Part shown: positions 45,401-57,400 of the stretch, one piece after another | How the letters are laid out: the number at the start of each line of letters is the position of its first letter | How positions within the stretch are numbered: the first letter of the stretch is position 1 | NCBI GenBank assembly: GCA_905221605.1 | Contig: CAJNDS010002257.1 | Coordinates: forward strand, 647,922 to 711,921 | DNA: 64,000 nt | DNA from: Symbiodinium natans | Lineage: Eukaryota > Sar > Dinophyceae > Suessiales > Symbiodiniaceae | Direction: 5' to 3' | Program-made: the position numbers and the translations under genes | The notes under the pieces: model-generated | Told to the model about the DNA's origin: nothing | The model's database searches: none | Seen by the model: only the letters and a program-made list of their open reading frames with translations

Positions 45401-46738
45401 CATCTACATGGCCGCCGCTGGTGCGAACGTCGCACTTGAGGTAAGCTGTTGCCCATGTTCAGGTCTTAGAACATCTTAGTCGGGGGAGGCAGGTCTCAGC
45501 GCGCAGTAAGCGGGAGCACCTCCAGGCCCGAGATCTTGACGGCATCCTTCCTGAACAGCGTCGGGGCTGAGGTAAGGAAACAGCTGAGGCACATAAGACT
45601 TGGAAGGCCCTGCTCGGCGCATGCCAAGCTGAGGCTTTTGCTGCCAAGGTGCGTGGCTTGGCGCTGGGCATCGTTGAAGTATGCCGGCACAGTGACGACC
45701 GCCTCGGGCAAGCAGCACTACTGTAGCAGTCACCACTAGCATGGAGCATGCATCCCCCAATCGTTCGCAAAACTTTCTTTCTGACCTTTTCGGTTCGGCC
45801 TTAGCTTGCAACATCCTGCAACATCCGAGGCACTGCGAATGCGGGATTTCTGAGGAGGAGTTTTGCATCTCAAACTTCAAGAACCTCTCAATTCTTCAGG
45901 AAGGCTGGCCGCTAGCCAGGCTCATCTGGTCATGCTGGGTCCGCTTACTTTCTGCTGCCCACCCACAGCGCCCAGATTGAGTGAGGGCAGCTTTGGAAAA
46001 CTTGCGAAGGTCAGGACTGCAAGCATTCGTTACACCTCATGACTAGCCTCATCGCCTGCAAGCCTGACCTACCACATGCTCCTGTCATGCTTGGGCTGAT
46101 GGTGCGAATTCATCCTCGACTATCACTCTGCTCCTTTCGCCCGCTTGACACTGCGAGCAACTTGAGAACCAGTGGGCTGCCCCAAAATGGCCGATCTGGC
46201 CTTTCCAACTGTGCGTCCGAGATAGCTCTCAGCAGTCTCCTTCCTTAGCGCACGAGAATTCTCCTCACGTTTTCTGTTCTTCTTCGTTTTCTGTTTTTCT
46301 TGGTTTTCCTTCTCCTCCTCCTCCTCCTCCTCCTCCTCCTCCTCCTCCTCCTCCTCCTCCTCCTTCTTCTTCTTCTGCTTCTGCTTCTGCTTCTACTTCT
46401 GCTTCTTCTGCGCTGGGGAAAGCCCCTCTCACGGCCTCTGTCATTCGCTGATGTTCTCTCTAGGGCACGGGTCTGGGCCCCCCAATCATCCCACCTTTTT
46501 CCCACTGCCTGTCCGTGCCTCCCAACCTGAACCTTCCTCGGGCCAGCGCAGAGCTCCAGTCAGGACACTCCAAGGGCAACCACTACAGCACCCTTTGCGC
46601 TGCACTCGCTACAGCAAGCCTTGCGCACTCACTGCCTGCCGGTACCTCCCCCTGACGCCGCGTCTCATGTATCGGGTGGAGGGTTTACCTCTCCCTCTCT
46701 CTCCGTCTTTCTGGGGGCTTACATATCTCTCTCTCTCG

Positions 46739-46771
<33 letters not shown>

Positions 46772-48398
46772 CACAACCACTGACATGGGCCCCATTCCAG
46801 CGGAAAAGTAAAAGCTCCTTGCCGAAGACAAGCCCGGAATCTTCACCTACTAGGGTAAACACGAGCATATCTTCACTCACGCTGGGGTGATTTGGTCCCA
46901 GCCACATTTTGGTCAAGACGAAAGCACCGATCTGGCTCGGGGAGTACCTTGGTGCCGTCAGACTGACTCTATTCGGCACCCAGGTACCAACCCAAGTGAA
47001 TTGCACACGCGGCCACTCGGAGACTCTGTTCCTGAGGCCTCTGAGGTTGTGCAACTCTCCCAAAAACCCTAACCGTCCCTAACCGTCCGTCCCTAACCCC
47101 ATTTTTGGAGAGCCACTGCTTGCCCTCCGCCTCGACCCACGCATCGCCATTCGGCGCCTTGCTGGACAGTTCGGGAACTTCGAAACAGCACAAGCTGGTC
47201 TGTTTTGCTTGTCATGGCCATTTTGCAGATGGAAGCTTGAGTCCCCTGGCTTCTATCGTCCACCAGCCTTGATGATCTTGTAGGGGAGGATCTTCTTGTC
47301 CTTCTGCGTCGCCTTCCGGGCCAGGGTTTTGCCACTCGGGGACTACTTTGGAAAAGAGACGGCATCGACATTGAATAAGTGTACCAGGTAGCTTCCTGAC
47401 TTTGAACCACTAAGAAGGTCTTTTGCATCCAAGCCCCTGAGAAGCCAGCGAGGTTGAGTAACAACCCAAAACCAACACCTACGCTAGCTCAGTAGGACCA
47501 ACCAACAACTCTCAGGAAACCAAGCAGCTCGCAATGAAATTGCAGGACGTGATTTACAAGTCCTCAGTGGCCCAGTGGCACACCTGTACTGTGCCATAAG
47601 GTCAAGTCATCTTGCTGCAAGACTTGAACAGGAGCCAGTGGCTGGCAGTGCCCACAAGCACACCGAACCTCATCATCATAGGACCGACCGATCAGCCGCT
47701 TGGCGGCAAAGATGGTGTTCTCCTGATAACCAGGTTTGCAGGGCGGCCATGGGAGGGCAGTGATTCTGAGACTGAAGGGCTCAGGCGAGGCCAGTTAGGT
47801 CATTCTGGCTGACTGCAAGATCGCTTTCCCACGGCCGTTTGCAAATGCTAGCAGGGATTACTGGCAAGCAAACGTGCACGGATCCATGCGCAGTCAGCGC
47901 GGGTTTTCAGCTAAAGACTCAGATGTAAGCGCGCCACAAACAGAAATGTTCATTTTCGCCTGGGAAACAGACTACAGCCTTCCCTGTGTGCTTTCGGGCC
48001 TCAACAATCAACCCAAAACCCCTTCGCCTTCAACGGAGGAAGATACCCAAAGACCAGCCGAAGATTCTCCCCCGAAGGCCCCTCAGCAACTGCACGTCCC
48101 ATGGTGCTTCCCATGGTGCTACCAAGGCTCTGGGTTGGTGACAGCTTGACGCTTGGCCGGGATGCCAACCTCCACTGCGACAGCTCAGGCATGTTTGTCC
48201 AGACTCTGGTTCTGAAACTCTCTTCATGGCTTGACTGGCTTGACTCGGGCCAAGATGGGACGAGACGAGCCGAAAATCAGACAAACAGAGAGCCGAAGCA
48301 CGTTGGGCCCAACTGGTTGATTCAAGCCCTTGCCCAGCCCATGACCCACAACAAGTTCTTCAGACAAGCCAAGCGAAATCCCACCCGGTCCGGGCAGC

Positions 48399-48430
<32 letters not shown>

Positions 48431-51400
48431 TACATACACACATGCAGCAGGTCGAGTCTATCGAGTGATTGTCGTAACCGCCAACTGAGCGAGCACAGCA
48501 GCGATCAAGCCCGCAAGCATTCTCCCAAGACCAAAAACACAAAGCCTCCCAATCACACCTTACCAATTAAGGCCTCGAAGCCTTTGATGCCGAACCTGGC
48601 TTACCCTTGATCCGAAACGCAACCTCCCCTCAAGTCTTTGGCCAAGCCGCAAGGCGCTGCTCGCCGAAGCCGATGATGGAGGGGGTGGTGCGCATGCCCT
48701 CACCTTTGGTTGAGGGAAGCGCCGTTGGGGGCCCGAGCTTCGGGTCTTGGGTTTGAGTTTGGTTTCACCGGTTGGTGGGTACAAGATCAGAAGGCCGACT
48801 TCTTTGTAAAAGTCGCGGAGCTGACTTCCACCCCAACAGTAGCGGAATACATCGGAATATCTAGCTCTTGACCGCAATAGGCTTGGTGCGGGCGGGGCTC
48901 TGTTCTCGATGACCTTGGGAGTCGCACCTTCCATCACGGCAACGCCTGGTAATAGTCTCGTGGAGAGCCATGGGAGAGCTGGGGAGCTGGACAAGACAGC
49001 TTTTCGTTTGAGGGCTCAGGTCTATTTAGGGACATGCTGGGCGTCCATGAAACCCTAAACTTTAATGCCAGTGAAAAGTGTGACTCAAGAATCATGCATG
49101 ACGATGCATGAGGGTACCAACTTGAGATCGGGCCACGAAAGCTAGAAACGCGGCTGACAAGCAAGCTTTTTTCGAGTCAGGCGCAGGGCCTGACCAAGAC
49201 GGAGGGGGAAGCCTGAAAAGGGAGGGGGGGGGGTCCAAAAAGGGGGGGGGGGGGGGGGCCCCCCCCCTCCCCAGAAATCAATTAAGGCGACCCTGAAGGG
49301 GGGGGGGGGGTGCAGCTTAAATAGGGTCTATTTGGAAGCTGACACTCGTGTTTTAAAGAGGAAATAAGGCCCCAAAACGTATACTTATTTACAAGAGACA
49401 ACTTCCAAATAGACCCTATTATCGTTTCTGGGGGGTCTGGGGCAAGGAATTAAATAATTTAAATAATGTAAATAATTTAAATAATTTAAATCCGAAAAGG
49501 GGGGGGGAGCAGCAGGACCAGGCCCCCTCCCCCTCCCAGAATTAAATAATTTAAATAATTTAAATCCGAACACCCCTTTCGGATTTAAATTATTTAAATT
49601 ATTTAATTCTGGGAGGGGGAGGGGGCCTGGTGGGGCCTGGCCCCCCCCCCCTTTTCGGATTTAAATTATTTAAATTATTTAAATTATTTAAATTATTTAA
49701 TTCCGGGGGGGGAATTAAATAATTTAAATAATTTAAATCCGAACCCCCCCTTTCAGATTTAAATTATTAAATATTTAATTCCCCCCCCCACCCGGAATTA
49801 AATAATTTAAATAATTTAAATAATTTAAATAATTTAAATAATTTAAATAATTTAAATAATTTAAATAATTTAAATAATTTAAATAATTTAAATCCGAAAA
49901 GGGGGGGGGCCAGGCCCCACCGGGCCCCCTCCCTCTCCCAGAATTAAATAATTTAAATAATTTAAATCCTGAACACCCCTTTCGGATTTAAATTATTTAA
50001 ATTATTTAATTCTGGGAGGGGGAGGGGGCCTGGTGGGGCCTGCCCCCCCCCCTTTTCGGATTTAAATAATTTAAATTATTTAAATTATTTAAATTATTTA
50101 AATTATTTAAATTATTTAATTCCGGGGGGGGAATTAAATAATTTAAAAATAATGAAATCTGAAAGGGGGTTTCGGATTTAAATTATTTAAATTATTTAAT
50201 TCCCCCCCCCGGAATTAAATAATTTAAATAATTTAAATAATTTAAATAATTTAAATAGTTTAAATCCGAAAAGGGGGGGGGGGCCAGGCCCCACCGGGCC
50301 CCCTCCCCCTCCCAGAATTAAATAATTTAAATAATTTAAATCCTGAACACCCCTTTCGGATTTAAATTATTTAAATTTTTTAATTCTGGGAGGGGGAGGG
50401 GGCCTGGTGGGCCTGCCCCCCCCCCCCTTTTCGGATTTAAATTATTTAAATTATAAATTATTTAAATTTTAAATTATTTAAATATTTAAATTATAAAATT
50501 ATTTAATTCGGGGGGGGGGAATTAAATAATTTAAATAATTTAAATCCGAACCCCCCTTTCAGATTTAAATTATTTACTTATTTAATTCCCAATTAAATCG
50601 GAATTTAAATAATTTAAAAAAATAATTAATATCATTTAAATTTAATAATTTAAATATTAATTTAAATAATTTTAATTGGATAACTTTAAATAATATTTAA
50701 ATAATTAAATAATTTAAATAATTTAAATAATTTAAATAATTTAAATAATTTAAATCCGAAAAGGGGGGGGGAGCAGCAGGACCAGGCCCCTCCCCCTCCC
50801 AGAATTAAATAATTTAAATAATTTAAATCCTGAACACCCCTTTCGGATTTAAATTATTTAAATTATTTAAATTATTTAATTCTGGGAGGGGGAGGGGGCC
50901 GCGTGGGGCCTGGCACCCCCCCCCCTTTTCGGATTTAAATTATTCAAATTATTTAAATAATTTAAATTATTTAAATTATTTAAATTATTTAAATTATTTA
51001 AATTATTTAAATTATTTAAATTATTTAATTCCGGGGGGGAATTAAATAATTTTAATATTTTAAATCCGAACCCCCCCTTTCAGATTTAAATTATTTAAAT
51101 TATTTAATTCCCCCCTGGAATAAAATAATTTAAATAATTTAAATAATTTCAATAATTTAAATAATTTAAATAGTTTAAATCCGAAAAGGGGGGCCAGGCC
51201 CCACCGGGCCCCCTCCCCCTCCCAGAATTAAATAATTTAATTAATTTCAATCCTGAACACCCCTTTCGGATTTAAATTATTTAAATTATTTAATTCTGGG
51301 AGGGGGAAGGGGCCGGGTGGGGCCTGCCCCCCCCCCCTTTTCGGATTTAAATTATTTAAATTATTTAAATTATTTAAATTATTTAAATTATTTAAATTAT

Positions 51401-54400
51401 TTAAATTATTTAATTCCGGGGGGGGGAATTAAATAATTTAAATAATTTAAATCCGAACCCCCCCCTTTCAGATTTAAATTATTTAAATTATTTAATTCCC
51501 CCCCCGGAATTAAATAATTTAAATAATTTAAATAATTTAAATAATTTAAATAATGTAAATCCGAAAAGGGGGGGGGCCAAAAGTGCCAGGAGGCTGCCCG
51601 GCAAAATTTGGCCAAATCGAGCCGCGATAGTTTAAATAATTTCGGGCCTCCAGAAAGGCGCGGCTGGATTTGGCCAGATTTTGCCGGGCAGCCTCTGGGC
51701 AAAACTTGGCCAAATCGAGCCGCGCATTTCTCATCGCATACGAAGGGCAGCCCGATTTGGCCAAATTTTGCCGGGCAGCCTCCGGGCAAAATTTGGCCAA
51801 ATCGAGCCGCACCTTTCTGGAGGCCCGAAATTATTTAAACTATCGCGGCTCGATTTGGCCAAATTTTGCCGGGCAGTCTGCGGGCAAAATTTGGCCAAAT
51901 CGGGCTGCTCGTCGTACGCGATGAGAAATGCGCGGCTCGATTTGGCCAAATTTTGCCCGGCAGGGCCCCTGGACATTGAAATGAAATTGATTTTTTAAAT
52001 TCCCCGATACTAAATCACGAGCCCGGGCCTCCCCCTCAATACTAAATTACGAGCCCGGGTCTCCCTTCTCTTCTCTTGTTCTCTTTTGAATCTCAAAATC
52101 ACACCAAAGGAAGCTTCTTTTCCTTATTGAATGAAAAAGAAAAAGAAGAAAAGAGATAGGTAAAGACACTGAAGAGCTCCACTGCCTATTGTTTCATTCC
52201 TTTCCTCTCTTTCTATGTGTTGTTGTCCTTGTCGTTTCAGAAAGCTAGCAAAATAAGGGCAATGGGGCTTTAAATTATTAAAATTATTTAATTCCACCCT
52301 GGAATTAAATAATTTAAATAATTTAAATAATTTAAATAATTTAAATCCGAAAAGGGGGGGGGGGCCAAAAGTGCCCGGACTGCCCGGCAAAATTTGGCCA
52401 AATCGAGCCGCGATAGTTTAAATAATTTCGGGCCTCCAGAAAGGCGCGGCTCGATTTGGCCAAATTTTGCCGGGCAGCCTCCGGGCAAGATTTGGCCAAA
52501 TCGAGCCGCGCATTTCTCATCGCATACGAAGGGCAGCCCGATTTGGCCAAATTTTGCCCGGAGGCTGCCCGGCAAAATTTGGCCAAATCGAGCCGCGCCT
52601 TTCTGGAGGCCCGAAATTATTTAAACTATCGCGGCTCGATTTGGCCAAATTTTGCCGGGCAGTCTGCGGGCAAAATTTGGCCAAATCGGGCTGCTCGTCG
52701 TACGCGATGAGAAATGCGCGGCTCGATTTGGCCAAATCTTGCCCGGAGGCTGCCCGGCAAAATTTGGCCAAATCGGGCCCCTGGACATTGAAATGAAATT
52801 GATTTTTTAATTTCCCCGATACTAAATCACGAGCCCGGGCCTCCCCCTCAATACTAAATTACGAGCCCGGGTCTCCCTTCTCTTCTCTTGTTCTCTTTTA
52901 AATCTCAAATCACACCAAAGGAAGCTTCTTTTCCTTATTGAATGAAAAAGAAAAAGAAAAGAGATAGGTAAAGACACTGAAGAGCTCCACTGCCTATTGT
53001 TTCATTCCTTTCCTCTCTTTCTATGTGTTGTTTCCCTTGTCGTTTCAGAAAGCTAGCAAAATAAGGGCAAGGGGGCTTCCTGAAGAGGAGAGAGGGCACC
53101 TATTGTTTTAATTATAGAGGGAAAAGCGAGAGACAAGGAAGGGAGAGATGATAGATAAAGAAGAATGCTATCCGTCTCCTTGTTTATTGTGTCTTCTCTT
53201 CTTTTCAGTTCATCATATTCCTCTTTTCGGCCTGTCTCTTCTGCTCTTTTCCTTACCCTTCTCCTTTTCAAGTTCTTCCTTTTTCGTTTTTCTGTTTCGA
53301 AAAGAAAGAGGGAAGGGAGAGAGAAGGGAGAGAGGATAGATAAAGAAGAGTGCCATTTTCTTTGCGCCTTGTTTTGTCTCTCCATCTTCTTTGTTCATCT
53401 CTCTTTTCTATTCTTTTCTTGGCTCTTCCCATTAGAATTGTGTTCCTTTTATCTCTCCTCTCTCCTTCTCTTTCCCTTCTCTTCTCCTGTTCCCCTTTAA
53501 ATGACAAAAACACGAGAAAGGAAGAACAAGAGAGGAATGGAGGCCCTTTTCCTGAATTCTCCTGTTGCAATGAATAAGGAAAAGAGCATAGGAGATAAGG
53601 AAGGGAATTGTGGGCGATGGAACGGGTGTCCTTTTTGATAGTTTTCTGCATCTTCAAGGAAGAAAAAAGGACACCCGCCCAAGAAGGAAAAGTAACATAA
53701 GAGATAGGGAGGAAATTGAAAAGCTCCTCTCTTTACCTAGTCATTCCCTGTCCTCTCTTCTTATTTGTTGTTTTTCTTATTCGCTTCAAAAAGCAAAATA
53801 ACAAAATAAGGGAAAGGCGATTTCCTGAAGAGGAAGAAGGGCGCCTACCTGTGAATAGCAAGGTTGATTTTTTCTAATTAGGGAGAGACTTGCCCCGCCT
53901 GAGCCTCCCTGGCCTGCTTGTTGTGGCCACATTCCGGTACAGTTGCGCTTCCAGAAAAATGGCATCCTTGTTATCTCCTCTCACTTCCCTTTCCCTTCTC
54001 TCCTTCTGTTTCCTTCTGACTGATAAACCACAAGAAAGGAACTTGTATGATAAGGCAGTGGAAGGGTAAGCAGAGGGTGACTCCTGGCGCGTGGACCGGT
54101 CCATACTTCATCATACCCCTCCTCTCGGCCTATCTCTTCTGTTCCTTTCCTTACCCTTCTCCTTCTCATAGTTCTTCCTTTTTGTTTTCTTATTTCGAAA
54201 AGAAAGATGGCAGGGAGAGATAAGGAAGAGAGGATAGATAAAGAGTGAGTGCCATCTTCTCTGCGCCTTGTTTTGTCTCTCCCTCTTCTCTATTCATCTC
54301 TCTTCTATTCTTTTCTTTGCTCTTCCCATTAACAATGCAATCCTTTTGTCTCTCCTCTCTCCTTCTCTCTCCCTTCTCTTCTCCTGTTCCCCTTTAAATG

Positions 54401-57400
54401 ACAAAAACGCAAGAAAGGAAGAACAAGAGGGGAATGGAGGCCATGTTCCTTTCTTTTCCAATGGATGGGGAAAGTGAGCGGGGTTGGCTCCTTGTCCGTA
54501 GACCCTCCCCACGCTGCAGCAAATCCCCTCCTCTCGCCCTATCGCCTCTGTTCTTTTCCTTGTTCCCAAACGGAAAAGGAAAATGGGTTCCTTTACATGT
54601 TCATTGTTCTTCCTTTTGTTTTTGTTTGAAAGGGAAAGATAAGAAAGAGAGGAAAGAAGAAAACGAGCACCATCTTCTCTTTGCCTGATTTTGCACCTCC
54701 CTCTCCTGTCTTCATTTCTCTTCCATGATTTTCATTGCTCTTCCCATGAAAATTGTTTCCTTTTGATCTCTCCTCTCTCCTTTCTCTCTCCCTTCTCTTC
54801 TCTTGTTCTCTTTTGAATCTCAAAATCACACCAAAGGAAGCTTCTTTTCCTTATTGAATTAAAAAGAAAAAGAAGAAAAGAGATAGGTAAAGACACTGAA
54901 GAGCTCCACTGCCTATTGTTTCATTCCCTTTCCTCTCTTTCTATGTGTTGTTTTCCTTGTCGTTTCAGAAAGCTAGCAAAATAAGGGCAAGGGGGCTTCC
55001 TTAAGAGGAGAGAGGGCACCTATTTTTTTAATTATAGAGGGAAAAGCGAGAGACAAGGAAGGGAGAGATGATAGATAAAGAAGAGTGCTATCCGTCTCCT
55101 TGTTTATTGTGTCTTCTCTTCTTTTCAGTACCCCTCCAGAAAATTCAGAGAGAGAGAGATAGGGACCTCGAACAACCGTCTTCGGTCAGTATATATACAC
55201 ACTACACAAGTGAGAAGCTTGGTACTCCGACCAGCAACATAAACAGCAGTCATTGCTGATCAAATATTCACCCCATCAGCTAAATCAACGGCGCGTGGTA
55301 GCCTTCGAGGTCTAAGGCCTTCTTGCAATGATCTGGCAGCGTCACATATTGATGCTATAAAGCGAACATGAGCACTCATCACAGCATTAGTACTCATGAG
55401 CTGGGGGTCAAAAATCCAGCGTACAAGATCCCAGTCTTGAATAGGCGGCACGTGCTGCAAACCCAGACGCTGTAGCCATCTCCGTCTTTGATCGTTCAGC
55501 AAAGGACAGTACCGCAACGCATGAAGAAATTCCCATTGGCCAGTGCCGCAAAGACAGACTTGGTGACGCATCAGCGAGTGGCGGGCGCTTCTACCGTCAG
55601 CAAAAGGGTGATGCCCACAACGGGCGAGCGTCCAATCACGAACAATAGAAGTGGGAATGTTGGACTCATGAATGCAGTTACCGCCGCCAAGTCGTGGCTG
55701 AAATACTGCATAGTCCGCTAAGGACGTCAAAGCTGCCAGCTCACAGTGATATTGGGATTGCGCTACTCTTTGCAGTGCGGGGCGGACGTGATGTTGGATC
55801 CAGCGAGAGACTAGCTGCTCCGACGCTCCTGGGACAACCCCCCATGAACTGGGCAAGGATATGCCGTACTGGTTAAGAGACTGGGCCACCTCATAGGCCC
55901 AGGAATGGGGCTGTGTCTGCGCAAAGTTAAAAACTCGCGAGGCCAACCCACGTCGAACATCATGTCCAGGTACCACACTAAGTCGACCAAAAAGACCGAG
56001 TCTTGCCCGGGCAACCTCAACAGAAAGAGGAGGCCAACCAAGTTCTCCCAAAACTGCTGCACTCGGTGCCCCAGTTGGCCAAAGCAACAAACGACGTCCC
56101 CATTGACGCATGATTTTGTCCAGTCGTGCTACCCACGCCGAATCTAGGAATTGGGCACCATACATCATGGAAGGAAGTACATAAGTTCGAAATAGGCTGC
56201 TTCTATATCCAGTGTGAAGTTGACGGTTCTCAGCCCATCCAAGGAACTGGTAGAATCGGCAGCGACATTTTTCGACAAGCCGCGCTCCATGCTCGCGCCA
56301 CTTTCCGGATGACTGGAAAGTAACACCCAAATATTTGTAACATGACACACAGGGTAAGGCATTTCCATGCAGCGAAAACCGAAAGTTTTGGGACCTGGCG
56401 CCAAAAACCATGCTTGCAGTTTTGTCTGGGCCAATCCCAAATGAAAAATGCCAACGAGCACCCCATGCACCAACAGCATCCAAAGCCCTCTGCAAAGAAT
56501 CAGCGGTCTCAGCCAAAACAACCAGGTCATCAGCGTACAGTAAAAGCGTGACACGCGGGGCTGCAGCTTCAGGACCCAAGGCCACGCCGGGACAAACGGC
56601 CCGCACAGCATCAGCGATACCGTTAAAGAGTATGTTAAAAAGAAGCGGGCCGAGGACACTCCCCTGACGCACGCCCGCACTTTCCGTCCAAGGAGCAGAG
56701 GCTGAACCATTGACAACAACCCGCGCAGTGGTGTTGTGTAGAAGGTCTGCAACAACACACCACAAGGAACCAACAACTCCAGTCTCAGCAAGCTTCACCA
56801 GTACAGCATCTCTCCACGCCACGTCAAAGGCCTTGCGCACGTCAACGAAAGCGCAAAACGTCCGATGTCCAGCACGCAAACGGATCGTCTCAGCAAGAGT
56901 GTAGATCTGCTCCTCGGCTCCCCATCTGAAGCCCGCTTGGCTTTCATCAATTGGGGATCCACATGGGGGAGCAGCCGTGCCAAGAGCAGACGCTCAAAAA
57001 TTTTGAGGCTACAACAAAGCAAGCTGATAGGGCGATAGTTGCCGAACTCATCCGTGGGGCCAGATTTGTGTAAAGGACTGACACGGGCAGAACGCCAAAT
57101 CGATGGAACGACCGACCAATGGCGTACTAACTCAAACAGGGTGAGCAACGCGGCCTCAAGACATTCGTCACGCACATTAAACAACTCATACGGCAGGCCA
57201 TCCGAACCTGGCGCTTTGGCTGACGGAAGGTGACCCAAAACATGCCGCAGTTCTGCCTCGGTGAAGGGAAAGTCTAAGGGGCCAACCGTAGATGGCATAT
57301 CACGCTTCAAAGATGCAACACGCTCTTGGATGTCTTGATCGCAAGAAGTTGGTGATGAGCACCCCGCAGCACCGGGACGCTGGGGAAGGGCATTGTTGGG

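Noticed and set aside
51406-52796. Repeated frames with [17 protein letters not shown]-like peptides on both strands
   Set aside because: The foldback modules are inverted repeats, so the same peptide appears on both strands; no start, stop or domain logic.
53053-54829. Leu/Phe/Ser-rich and Lys/Arg/Glu-rich frames
   Set aside because: Low-complexity purine/pyrimidine repeats without any conserved protein feature.
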